A stretch of DNA of 64,000 bases from Streptomyces sp. NBC_00576. GTDB lineage: Bacteria > Actinomycetota > Actinomycetes > Streptomycetales > Streptomycetaceae. Positions within the stretch are counted from its first letter, which is position 1. Every line of letters starts with the position of its first letter. This document shows positions 8,944 through 17,197 of the stretch, one piece after another. The position numbers were made by a program, and so were the translations under genes. The notes beneath the pieces were generated by a model. That model searched no databases. It was given only the letters and a program-made list of their open reading frames with translations, and was not told the DNA's origin. Location of the stretch: positions 9,300,001-9,364,000 of the forward strand of contig NZ_CP107780.1 of assembly GCF_036345175.1 (NCBI RefSeq), in the 5' to 3' direction.

Positions 8944-9836
8944 CCGCCACCCTCACGCGGGTCGACGTGGCGCCCGCCGCTTCCGTGAAGCGGCGGCGCC
9001 GCGCCCCCGGCTGGCTCGCCGTACTGCCGCTGCTCGTCTTCGTGGCGGTCGCCTTCGGGGTGCCCGCCCTGGCCATGCTGAACGGTGCCTTCACCGTCAA
9101 GGACCAGGCCACCGGTGCCACTTCGTACACCGCGGCCAATCTGACCGACTCCCTCCAGGGCGCGTATCTCACCGCGCTGATCGGCAGCGTCAAGCTGTCC
9201 GCCGTGTCGGCGCTCATCGCGACCGTCCTCGGACTGCTGCTCGCCCAGGCCGTCGTGACCTCCCGGTTCCGGGCGCTGCGCGAGGCCGTGCTCACCGCCT
9301 CCGGGGTCCTCGCCAACTTCGGCGGGGTGCCGCTGGCCTTCGCCTTCGTCGCCACCCTCGGCAACTCCGGTGTGCTGACCAGGCACTTCGGGCTGACGGA
9401 CAAGGGCTGGAGCCTCTACAGCTTCTGGGGACTGGTGATCGTCTACCTCTACTTCCTGATCCCGCTGATGGTTCTCACCATCACGCCCGCGCTCGACGGC
9501 CTGCGGTCCCAGTGGCGCGAGGCCGCGCGGAACAACGGGGCCACCAACGTCCAGTACTGGCAGCACGTCGGCCTGCCCGTGCTGCTGCCCTCGCTGCTCG
9601 GCGGGTTCGTGCTCCTCTTCGGCAGCGCCTTCGCCGCGTACGCCACCGCCGCGGCCATGGTGGGCAGTTCGATTCCGCTGGTCACCCTGCAGATCGCCGA
9701 CGCCATCTCCGGCAACGTGCTCGTCGGCCAGGAGAACGTGGCGCTCGCCCTCAGCCTCGACATGGTCCTGATCGCGGGCCTCGTCATGGCCGTCTACCTG
9801 CCCCTGCAACGGAGGAGCGCGCGATGGCTCGCCTGA
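8940..9836 (+). CDS. ABC transporter permease 1
   Basis: 298 residues with about six transmembrane helices. The binding-protein-dependent transport EAA loop is visible as EAARNNGATNVQYWQHVGLPVL (about residues 197-218). ATG 8940 overlaps the binding-protein stop. The 3' end overlaps the second permease by 13 bp, so the pair is translationally coupled. It forms the membrane channel with permease 2. Confidence 0.92.
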   Translation: MTATLTRVDVAPAASVKRRRRAPGWLAVLPLLVFVAVAFGVPALAMLNGAFTVKDQATGATSYTAANLTDSLQGAYLTALIGSVKLSAVSALIATVLGLLLAQAVVTSRFRALREAVLTASGVLANFGGVPLAFAFVATLGNSGVLTRHFGLTDKGWSLYSFWGLVIVYLYFLIPLMVLTITPALDGLRSQWREAARNNGATNVQYWQHVGLPVLLPSLLGGFVLLFGSAFAAYATAAAMVGSSIPLVTLQIADAISGNVLVGQENVALALSLDMVLIAGLVMAVYLPLQRRSARWLA

Positions 9837-10639
9837 ACCTGTGGCGCTGGGTGGTCCTGACCGGCGCCGGGGTCTACTTCCTCGTCCCGCTCGCCGCATC
9901 CGTGATCTTCACGGTCGACGTACCTGGCGAGGGCGTCACCTTCGACGCCTACGGCGAGATCGTCGGCGCCGACGGCTTCCTGCCCGGCCTGGTGCTCTCC
10001 CTCGAACTGGCCGTCGCCACCATCGCCGTGGTCCTGCTGCTGATGGTGCCCGCGATGGTCGCGCTGCGGCTCGGCGCACCCCGGCTGCGGCCGGTCGTCG
10101 AGGTGATCTGCTCGCTGCCACTGGTGGTCCCGCCGATCGCGTTCGTCGCCGGGATCTCGACGGTCCTCAAATGGGGCCCCGAACACCTCTCCCGTACGCC
10201 CCTGTTCCAGACCTTCGTCGCCATCCAGAACCCCGACTTCCCCGTCGTCCTCGTCCTCGCGTACGTCGTGATGGCGCTGCCCTTCGTCTACCGGGCGCTG
10301 GACGCCGGGCTGCGCGCGATCGACGTCCGCACACTGGTCGAGGCCGCCCGAAGCTGCGGTGCGAGCCCGGTGCAGGCGCTGGTGACGGCCGTGCTGCCCA
10401 ACCTGCGCGGGGCGCTGCTCAACGCCTCCTTCCTCACCCTGGCCCTGGTGCTGGGCGAGTTCACGGTGGCCCAGTTGCTCGGCTTCCAGCCGTTCGCCGT
10501 GTGGATCTACAGCGTCGGCGGGTCGCAGGCCCAGTTGTCGGTCGCCGTCTCCGTGCTCAGCCTGCTCGTCACCTGGGCCCTCCTCCTCGCGCTCGCCGGG
10601 CTCGGCGGGCGTTCCCGAACCGCCGCCGCCAAGGGATGA
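9824..10639 (+). CDS. ABC transporter permease 2
   Basis: 271 residues with six predicted helices. The EAA loop is LVEAARSCGASPVQALVTAV (about residues 170-189), followed by the conserved ALVLGEFTVAQLL. The ATG at 9824 is preceded by GGAGGAGCGC. It overlaps permease 1 upstream and the ATPase gene downstream (ATGA at 10636). Two separate permeases plus one ATPase fit the PotBC/PhnUV arrangement of small-molecule importers. Confidence 0.92.
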   Translation: MARLNLWRWVVLTGAGVYFLVPLAASVIFTVDVPGEGVTFDAYGEIVGADGFLPGLVLSLELAVATIAVVLLLMVPAMVALRLGAPRLRPVVEVICSLPLVVPPIAFVAGISTVLKWGPEHLSRTPLFQTFVAIQNPDFPVVLVLAYVVMALPFVYRALDAGLRAIDVRTLVEAARSCGASPVQALVTAVLPNLRGALLNASFLTLALVLGEFTVAQLLGFQPFAVWIYSVGGSQAQLSVAVSVLSLLVTWALLLALAGLGGRSRTAAAKG

Positions 10640-11724
10640 ACCTCATGACGCTCGACAAGGCCGCCACCGTCGAATTCCGGGGACTGCGCCGGGAGTTCGG
10701 CCCGACCGTCGCCCTCGACGGACTCGACCTCGACGTGCGGCCGGGGGAACTGCTCGCGCTCCTCGGCCCGTCCGGCTGCGGCAAGACCACCGCGCTGCGC
10801 ATGCTCGCCGGGTTCGAACACCCCGACTCCGGCGAGGTGCTGGTCGACGGGCAGGACGTCACCCAGGTCCCGGCCCACCGCCGGGACGCCGGCATGGTCT
10901 TCCAGTCGTACAGCCTCTTCCCGCACCTCAGCGCCCTCGACAACGTGGCCTTCGGGATGCGGATGCGCAAGGTGCGTACGTCCGAACGCCGGGCCCGCGC
11001 CGCCGAGTTGCTCGACCTCGTGGGTCTCGCCGACAAGGGCGCGAGCTTTCCGCACCAGCTCTCCGGCGGCCAGCAGCAGCGCGTGGCACTGGCCCGCGCA
11101 CTCGCCCTGCGCCCGCGCGTACTGCTCCTCGACGAGCCGCTGTCGGCGCTCGACGCCAAGGTGCGACTGAACCTGCGCGAGGAGATCCGGCGGCTGCAAC
11201 AGGAACTCGGCATCACCACCCTGTTCGTGACGCACGATCAGGAAGAGGCCCTGTCCATGGCCGACCGGGTCGCCGTGATGCGGTCCGGGCGACTCGAACA
11301 GTGCGCCGCCCCCGCCGAGTTGTACGGCCGGCCCGCCACCGCGTTCGTCGCCGAGTTCGTCGGCACGATGAGCCGGATTCCGGGTCGGCTGGCCGGGGGA
11401 GGGGTGGAGGTGCTCGGGCAGCGGCTCCCGGTCGACGGCTTGGCGCCGGACGCCGTCGAGATCGATGTGCTGGTCCGGCCCGAGGCGGTCCGGGTCGGCG
11501 CCGACGCGGCGGGCGACGCGCGGGTCGTGGCCACGGCGTTCCTCGGCGCGGTCACCCGGATCACCGTACGGCTTGCGGACGGCACCGAGGTGAAGGCCGA
11601 CCTGCCCGCGCACGAGGCCGCCACGCTGGGCGCGGGGGCCGCCGTACACGTGTCGCTGCCGGAGCGCCCGGTGCTGGTGGCCGAGCGCGCGAACCACCGT
11701 GAATCCGAATCTGTCAGTCCGTGA
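10636..11724 (+). CDS. ABC transporter ATP-binding protein
   Basis: 362 residues. Walker A is GPSGCGKTTAL, the Q-loop is VFQSYSLFPH, the signature is LSGGQQQRVALARAL, Walker B is VLLLDEPLSAL and the H-loop is LFVTHDQEEAL. A C-terminal TOBE-type regulatory domain starts at about residue 240. This is the PotA/FbpC/PhnT group. ATG 10636 or 10645 is possible. The last codons and the stop run into the 8-bp repeat array at 11718-11814. Confidence 0.94.
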   Translation: MNLMTLDKAATVEFRGLRREFGPTVALDGLDLDVRPGELLALLGPSGCGKTTALRMLAGFEHPDSGEVLVDGQDVTQVPAHRRDAGMVFQSYSLFPHLSALDNVAFGMRMRKVRTSERRARAAELLDLVGLADKGASFPHQLSGGQQQRVALARALALRPRVLLLDEPLSALDAKVRLNLREEIRRLQQELGITTLFVTHDQEEALSMADRVAVMRSGRLEQCAAPAELYGRPATAFVAEFVGTMSRIPGRLAGGGVEVLGQRLPVDGLAPDAVEIDVLVRPEAVRVGADAAGDARVVATAFLGAVTRITVRLADGTEVKADLPAHEAATLGAGAAVHVSLPERPVLVAERANHRESESVSP

Positions 11725-11814
11725 AGCCATGAATCCGTGAAGCCCATGAATCCGTGAGTTCGCGAGTCCGTGAATCTGTGGCTCCGTGAATCTGTGAGTC
11801 CGTGAGTTTGCGAG
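11718..11814. repeat. Degenerate 8-bp tandem repeat, 12 units
   Basis: 97 bp made of twelve consecutive 8-bp units (one is 9 bp). Every second unit is TCCGTGAA or TCCGTGAG. The alternating units are variants such as GCCATGAA, TTCGCGAG, TCTGTGAG and TTTGCGAG. The array fills the whole gap between the ATPase stop and the GTG of the HAD-EEP gene. The repeated TGA/GTGA content gives many stop codons and potential starts. Confidence 0.9.
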
Positions 11815-11824
11815 AGAGAGAAAC

Positions 11825-13327
11825 GTGCCCCCCCACGCCACCCATACCTCCGACACCCCCCGCCTGCCCCAACTCCCGCTCCAGGCCGTCCTGTTCGACA
11901 TGGACGGCACTCTCGTCGACACCGAGCGGCTGTGGTGGGACGCGGTGGAACAGGTCGCCGGGAGACCACTGACCGTGGCGGACCAGCCCGACGTGCTCGG
12001 CCGGCCCGTCGAGCACACGGCCGACTGGCTGGCCGCCGCCACGGGCGCGGAGGCCGGTCGGCTCGCCGCCGAACTGCACCGGGAGTTCGCGACCCGCGTC
12101 CGCACCGGCATCGTGCCCCGCCCCGGCGCGCTCGACCTGCTCGACGAGCTCGCCCGGGCCGGCATACCCACCGCCCTGGTGACCGCCTCCCCCCGGGCCG
12201 TCGCCGACACCGTGCTCGAAGCGCTCGGAGCCACCCGCTTCGCGGCCTCCGTGACCGCCGACGACACCGAACACACCAAGCCCGCCCCCGACCCATACCT
12301 CGCCGCCTGCCACGCCCTGGGCGTCGAACCGGCCGCCTGTGTGGCCGTCGAGGACACCGAGACCGGGGTCGCCTCGGCCGAGGCGGCGGGCTGCGCCGTT
12401 CTCGCCGTGCCCTCACTCGCGCCGATCGAGGCGGCGCCCGGCCGGACGGTACTGACCAGCCTGGCCGGCGTCACCGTGGCGCAGCTCGGCGCCATGGTCA
12501 CCCGCGAACTCCGGCTTCGGGTGATGAGCTGGAACCTCTGGCTCGGCGGCACGAAGATCACCGACCACCGTGAGAAGCAGCTCAAGGTGATCGCCGAGAC
12601 GGGCGCCGACGTCGTCGGCCTCCAGGAGACGAACGGCACCTCCGCCCAGGAACTGGCCGAGGCGCTCGGCTGGCACCACCATCAGGCGGGCCCGAACCTG
12701 GGCGTCATCAGCCGGTATCCGATCACCGCCCGACTCGGTGACCCGGACGTCGGCTTCTACGGAGCGACCGGGGTACGGATCCGGCTGGACGGAGGACAGG
12801 AGGTGGACGTCTGGAGCGCCCACCTCGACTGCGCGCCGTACGGGCCCTACGAGGCCCGGTTCGACGGGCTTCCGGTGGCCGAGGTGATCGCCCATGAAGG
12901 CGGGCGGCTGGAGCAGATGCGGGGGATCCTGCGGCGGATCGGGGATTCCGTCGCCGACGACTCCATGCCCGTGGTGCTGGTCGGGGACTTCAACACGCCG
13001 TCGCATCTGGACTGGCCGGGCGTGGAGTGGCCGGTGACACAGGCGGCGGAGGAGGCGGGGCTGTGGGACTCCTACCGGGAGGTGCACCCGGACCCGGTCC
13101 GTGAGCCCGGCCATACCTGGTCGCCGATTCATGTCGAGCACGAGGACGGGAGTGGGCGGCCGGAGCCGCAGGACCGGATCGACTTCGTGCTGCACAACGG
13201 GAGGGGGGTGCGGGTGCTGGACTCGCGGGTGGTGGTGAGTGGGGCCGTGCGTGCGTGGCCCGAGGTGGCCGACAACGTCTGGCCCTCGGACCACGCGGCG
13301 GTACTGACGACGTTCGGGTTCCGGTAG
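11825..13327 (+). CDS. HAD phosphatase fused to endonuclease/exonuclease/phosphatase (EEP) domain
   Basis: A 500-residue, two-domain cytoplasmic enzyme. Residues about 18-225 are a HAD-IA phosphatase: motif I FDMDGTLVDTE, motif II LVTASPR, motif III KPAPDPYLAA, motif IV VAVEDTETGV. Residues about 232-500 are an EEP phosphoesterase: VMSWNLWLGG, the Mg-ligand segment VVGLQETNG, WSAHLDCAPYG, VLVGDFNTPSH and the terminal SDHAAVL. The reading frame is continuous through the junction. Fusion suggests that the EEP domain cuts a phosphodiester and the HAD domain removes the remaining phosphate. Last gene of the ABC import operon. GTG 11825 follows a purine-rich GAGAGAGA. Confidence 0.9.
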   Translation: MPPHATHTSDTPRLPQLPLQAVLFDMDGTLVDTERLWWDAVEQVAGRPLTVADQPDVLGRPVEHTADWLAAATGAEAGRLAAELHREFATRVRTGIVPRPGALDLLDELARAGIPTALVTASPRAVADTVLEALGATRFAASVTADDTEHTKPAPDPYLAACHALGVEPAACVAVEDTETGVASAEAAGCAVLAVPSLAPIEAAPGRTVLTSLAGVTVAQLGAMVTRELRLRVMSWNLWLGGTKITDHREKQLKVIAETGADVVGLQETNGTSAQELAEALGWHHHQAGPNLGVISRYPITARLGDPDVGFYGATGVRIRLDGGQEVDVWSAHLDCAPYGPYEARFDGLPVAEVIAHEGGRLEQMRGILRRIGDSVADDSMPVVLVGDFNTPSHLDWPGVEWPVTQAAEEAGLWDSYREVHPDPVREPGHTWSPIHVEHEDGSGRPEPQDRIDFVLHNGRGVRVLDSRVVVSGAVRAWPEVADNVWPSDHAAVLTTFGFR

Positions 13328-13358
13328 AGGGCTTTCTTCGCCCCCGCCGCCCCCTTTC

Positions 13359-13429
13359 AGCCCGTCGGGCGTTTGAGGACGAGGCCCGTTGAGGGCCGAA
13401 GCGGGGGTCTGGGGGCGGGCAGCCCCCAG
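13359..13429. repeat. GAGGACGAG-type intergenic repeat with hairpin, copy 1
   Basis: The 25-bp core at 13359-13383 (AGCCCGTC ... GAGGACGAG) also occurs at 44098-44122. It is followed by a hairpin with arms CTGGGGGC (13409-13416) and GCCCCCAG (13422-13429). It lies 31 bp after the HAD-EEP stop and probably ends that transcript. The rest of the 279-bp gap to 13606 shows no gene. Confidence 0.7.
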
Positions 13430-13606
13430 GGATTGGACGGGTAGGGGCGGCGGGGGCGAGGAACAACGAATCGCCGCCCAGCCCCCACCCCACGCAACGA
13501 ATCGCTCACCGGCGCGCAACAGCTCCGCCTTGTTCCGCCGAGCCTGCCCCCCGTACCGTCTATCTGGCCCCCCAAGCTCCCCCTTAAGCCCCGGCAAGGA
13601 CCCCTC

Positions 13607-14395
13607 ATGCGCACCGCCCTGCTCCAGAGCTCCGGCCGGCCCGGCTCACTCGTCGGGAACCTCAAGGTGCTCGACGAGGCCGCGGACCGCGCCGCCGCCG
13701 CGGGCGCCGGGCTCCTGGCCGCGCCGGAGATGTTCCTCACCGGGTACGCGATCGGCGACGGTGTCGGCCGCCTCGCCGAGCCCGCCGACGGGGACTCCGC
13801 CGACGCGGTCGCCGAGATCGCCACGCGTCATGGCCTCGCGATCGCCTACGGCTACCCCGAGCGGGCCGGCGACCAGGTCTTCAACTCCGCGCAGCTCATC
13901 TCCGCCGAGGGCGACCGTCTCGCCAACTACCGCAAGACCCACCTCTTCGGCTGCTTCGAACGTGACCACTTCACACCGGGCGAGCAGCCTGTCGTACAGG
14001 CCGAACTGGACGGTCTCCGGATCGGCCTGATGATCTGCTACGACGTCGAGTTCCCGGAGAACGTCCGCGCCCACGCCCTCGCGGGCACCGACCTCCTCCT
14101 GGTCCCGACGGCGCAGATGCACCCGTTCCAGTTCGTCGCCGAATCCGTCGTACCGGTGCGGGCCTTCGAGAACCAGCTGTACGTCGCCTACGTCAACCGG
14201 GTCGGCCAAGAAGGGGAGTTCGACTTCGTCGGGCTCTCCACGCTCGCCGGACCCGACGGAGTCGCCCGCAGCCGGGCCGGCCGCGGTGAGGAACTCCTCC
14301 TCGCCGACGTCGACCCCGTTCTCCTTGCCGCCTCCCGCGAGGCGAACCCATATCTCCAGGACCGCCGTCCCGGCCTGTACGGCTCCCTCGTCTGA
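13607..14395 (+). CDS. Carbon-nitrogen hydrolase, 5-aminovaleramidase (DavA)-like
   Basis: 262 residues, a full-length nitrilase-superfamily amidase. The catalytic triad is visible: Glu in APEMFLTGY, Lys in NYRKTHLFG and Cys in LMICYDVEFPEN. These segments match DavA of pseudomonads, the amidase that turns 5-aminovaleramide into 5-aminovalerate. The gene lies 57 bp before a DavB-like monooxygenase that would make that amide. A 4-guanidinobutyramide hydrolase of the arginine branch is the main alternative. Confidence 0.85.
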   Translation: MRTALLQSSGRPGSLVGNLKVLDEAADRAAAAGAGLLAAPEMFLTGYAIGDGVGRLAEPADGDSADAVAEIATRHGLAIAYGYPERAGDQVFNSAQLISAEGDRLANYRKTHLFGCFERDHFTPGEQPVVQAELDGLRIGLMICYDVEFPENVRAHALAGTDLLLVPTAQMHPFQFVAESVVPVRAFENQLYVAYVNRVGQEGEFDFVGLSTLAGPDGVARSRAGRGEELLLADVDPVLLAASREANPYLQDRRPGLYGSLV

Positions 14396-14452
14396 GCCGC
14401 CTCTCCTCTCCCCGCCACCTCACCTGTTCCGCCCGCAAGGAGTCCGTACCCC

Positions 14453-16150
14453 ATGACGTCCACGGTGCCCACCGCCGTCCAGCACGCCGACGCGCAGCAG
14501 CCGCCGATCACCATGTTCGGGCCGGACTTCCCCTACGCCTACGACGACTTCCTCGCCCACCCGGCCGGCCTCGGGCAGGTTCCCGCGACCGAGCACGGCA
14601 CCGAGGTCGCCGTCATCGGCGGCGGGCTGTCGGGGATCGTCGCCGCGTACGAGCTGATGAAGATGGGCCTCAAGCCCGTCGTGTACGAGGCCGATCAGAT
14701 AGGCGGGCGGCTGCGGACCGTCGGGTTCGACGGCTGCGACCCCTCCCTCACCGCAGAGATGGGCGCGATGCGCTTCCCGCCCTCCTCCACCGCCCTCCAG
14801 CACTACATCGACCTGGTGGACCTGGAGACCCGGCCGTTCCCCAACCCCCTTGCCCAGTGCACCCCTTCGACCGTCGTCGACCTCAAGGGCGAGTCGCACT
14901 ACGCCGAGACGGTGGCGGATCTCCCGCAGGTCTACCGTGACGTGGCCGCCGCCTGGAACACGTGCCTGGAAGAGGGCGCCGACTTCTCCGACATGAACCG
15001 GGCCCTGCGTGAGCGCGACGTGCCGCGCATCCGTGAGATCTGGGCCCGGCTCGTCGAGAAGCTCGACAACCAGACCTTCTACGGCTTCCTCTGCGGCTCC
15101 GAGGCCTTCAGGTCGTTCCGGCACCGCGAGATCTTCGGCCAGGTCGGCTTCGGGACGGGCGGCTGGGACACCGACTTCCCCAACTCGATCCTGGAGATCC
15201 TGCGGGTCGTCTACACCGAGGCGGACGACCATCACCGGGGCATCGTGGGCGGCAGTCAGCAACTGCCGCTGCGGCTCTGGGAGCGCGAGCCCGGGAAGAT
15301 CGTCCACTGGCCGTACGGGACCTCCCTCGCGTCCCTGCACGTGAACGGCGTACCGCGCCCGGCCGTCACCCGCCTGCACCGCACGGCCGGCAACCGGATC
15401 ACCGTGACCGACGCGGGCGGCGACATCCGTACGTACCCGGCGGCGGTCTTCACCGCCCAGTCCTGGATGCTCCTCTCGAAGATCGCCTGCGACGACTCGC
15501 TCTTCCCGATCGACCACTGGACCGCCATCGAGCGCACCCACTACATGGAGTCCAGCAAGCTCTTCGTGCCTGTCGACCGGCCGTTCTGGCTCGACAAGGA
15601 CGAGAACACCGGGCGTGACGTGATGTCGATGACCCTCACCGACCGTATGACGCGCGGGACTTACCTCCTCGACGACGGTCCGGACAGGCCCGCCGTCATC
15701 TGTCTCTCGTACACCTGGTGCGACGACAGCCTCAAGTGGCTGCCGCTGTCCGCGAACGAGCGGATGGAGGTCATGCTGAAGTCGCTCGGCGAGATCTATC
15801 CGAAGGTCGACATCCGGAAGCACGTCATCGGCAACCCGGTCACCGTGTCCTGGGAGAACGAGCCCTACTTCATGGGTGCGTTCAAGGCCAACCTGCCCGG
15901 CCACTACCGTTACCAGCGGCGCCTGTTCACGCACTTCATGCAGGACCGGCTGCCCGCCGACAAGCGGGGCCTCTTCCTCGCCGGTGACGACATCTCCTGG
16001 ACGGCGGGCTGGGCCGAGGGCGCCGTCCAGACCGCGCTGAACGCGGTCTGGGGCGTCATGCACCAGTTCGGCGGGACCACCGATCCGACCAACCCCGGCC
16101 CCGGTGACGTGTACGACGAGATCGCCCCCGTCGAACTCCCGGAGGACTAG
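14453..16150 (+). CDS. Flavin amino-acid 2-monooxygenase (lysine/arginine, DavB-like)
   Basis: 565 residues. An FAD-binding GGGLSGIVAAYELMKMGLKP motif (about 55-75) is followed by the GG-doublet region IGGRLRTVGF. It ends with the amine-oxidase C-terminal FAD contact FLAGDDISWTAGWAEGAVQT. The N-terminal MFGPDFPYAYDDFLAHPAGL and the whole layout resemble L-lysine 2-monooxygenase DavB, which oxidatively decarboxylates lysine to 5-aminovaleramide. Tryptophan and arginine monooxygenases are relatives. ATG 14453 has AAGGAG upstream. Together with the amidase before it, this forms a two-step amide route for a basic amino acid. Confidence 0.88.
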   Translation: MTSTVPTAVQHADAQQPPITMFGPDFPYAYDDFLAHPAGLGQVPATEHGTEVAVIGGGLSGIVAAYELMKMGLKPVVYEADQIGGRLRTVGFDGCDPSLTAEMGAMRFPPSSTALQHYIDLVDLETRPFPNPLAQCTPSTVVDLKGESHYAETVADLPQVYRDVAAAWNTCLEEGADFSDMNRALRERDVPRIREIWARLVEKLDNQTFYGFLCGSEAFRSFRHREIFGQVGFGTGGWDTDFPNSILEILRVVYTEADDHHRGIVGGSQQLPLRLWEREPGKIVHWPYGTSLASLHVNGVPRPAVTRLHRTAGNRITVTDAGGDIRTYPAAVFTAQSWMLLSKIACDDSLFPIDHWTAIERTHYMESSKLFVPVDRPFWLDKDENTGRDVMSMTLTDRMTRGTYLLDDGPDRPAVICLSYTWCDDSLKWLPLSANERMEVMLKSLGEIYPKVDIRKHVIGNPVTVSWENEPYFMGAFKANLPGHYRYQRRLFTHFMQDRLPADKRGLFLAGDDISWTAGWAEGAVQTALNAVWGVMHQFGGTTDPTNPGPGDVYDEIAPVELPED

Positions 16151-16178
16151 GACCAGGACCAAGGGCTGTCGGGGTCGG

Positions 16179-17108
16179 TCAGATCCCGGCCGCCCGTGCC
16201 GCCTCGTACAACTCGGCCGCCAGGTCCTTGAGTTCGTGGGCGTCCCTCGGGGTGTCGCCGAAGTCGAGGAAGAACTCGTCGAGGCCGACCTCGGCGTGGG
16301 CGGCGAGGTCCGTCACTATCTGGTCGACGCTGCCCTGGAAGGGCCGGCGATCGGCGCCGTCGTACGCCTTCGCCGTGTAGGCGGGGTTCACCCGCGCCAC
16401 CGTCTCGATCGGCCTGGTGCGGCCCTTCTCGGCGGCGAAGTCCTGCACCTGCCGCCATTGGGCGGCGAGTTGCTCGGCGCCCATGGCGATCGGGTGCCAG
16501 CCGTCGCCGCGTTCGACGAGTCGGGCCAGTGCCTTCTTGCTGTTGGCGGGCAGGAGGATCGGGATGGGGCGAGCGGGCTTGGGACCGATCACGGACGACG
16601 CGATCTTCGTCAGCCGGCCGTCGTACTGGACCGGGTCCGGGCCCCAGACCGCCCGGCACACGTCGAGGATCTCGTCCAGCACCCGGCCGCGCTCCGCGAA
16701 CGGGGCCACTCCGGCGGCGGCGTACTCATCGACGGACCAGCCGGTGCCGAAGCCCGCCACCACCCGGCCGCCGCTCGCCGCATCCAACGTGCCGAGCGTG
16801 CGGGCCAGTTGGAAGGGGCCGTGCAGCGGGGCCACCAGCACACTGGTGCCGAGGCGGGCGCGCTCGGTGGCCGCGGCGGCCAGCGTCAGCGTCACCAGCG
16901 GTTCGGCCAGACCCCGGTACGCGTCGGGCCAGGCGAGGCCCTCAATGCCGTACAGGCCCTGGGTCGCGGGCTCCGGGAACAGGGCGCGTTCGAGCACCCA
17001 GAGGCTCTCGTAGCCGATCTGCTCGGCCGCACGTGCCACGTCCGGCACGTCCCGTCCGATCTCGTACTGGTGTGATTGAGGAAGACCAAGACCCAGGCGG
17101 ACGGCCAT
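16179..17108 (-). CDS. LLM-class F420-dependent oxidoreductase
   Basis: 309 residues, a luciferase-like TIM barrel. It opens with AVRLGLGLPQSHQYEIGRDV and has SLWVLERALFPEP, RARLGTSVLVAPLHGPFQLA and GGRVVAGFGTGWSVDEYAA, typical of the F420 subgroup of actinobacteria. ATG 17108 is chosen over the upstream in-frame ATG 17153 because AAGGAG lies seven bases before it. Convergent with the DavB-like gene. The substrate is unknown. Confidence 0.9.
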   Translation of the reverse strand: MAVRLGLGLPQSHQYEIGRDVPDVARAAEQIGYESLWVLERALFPEPATQGLYGIEGLAWPDAYRGLAEPLVTLTLAAAATERARLGTSVLVAPLHGPFQLARTLGTLDAASGGRVVAGFGTGWSVDEYAAAGVAPFAERGRVLDEILDVCRAVWGPDPVQYDGRLTKIASSVIGPKPARPIPILLPANSKKALARLVERGDGWHPIAMGAEQLAAQWRQVQDFAAEKGRTRPIETVARVNPAYTAKAYDGADRRPFQGSVDQIVTDLAAHAEVGLDEFFLDFGDTPRDAHELKDLAAELYEAARAAGI

Positions 17109-17143
17109 ACTCGTGCTCCTTCGCAAGAGATGTTCTCGCCCTC

Positions 17144-17158
17144 GAACGTACAACGTTC
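17144..17158. promoter_or_regulatory. 15-bp palindrome before LLM gene
   Basis: GAACGT (17144-17149), ACA, ACGTTC (17153-17158), 36 bp before the LLM start codon. Perfect arms at this position suggest a repressor or activator site; no regulator is assigned. Confidence 0.45.
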
Positions 17159-17197
17159 ACCTAGCTATGGCGGAGGTCCCACGCGGGAGTGGCCGGA

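Noticed and set aside
14420..16162. A 580-codon open frame antisense to the DavB-like gene
   Set aside because: Its product is composition-biased and lacks motifs; the sense strand has full FAD-dependent amine-oxidase motifs.
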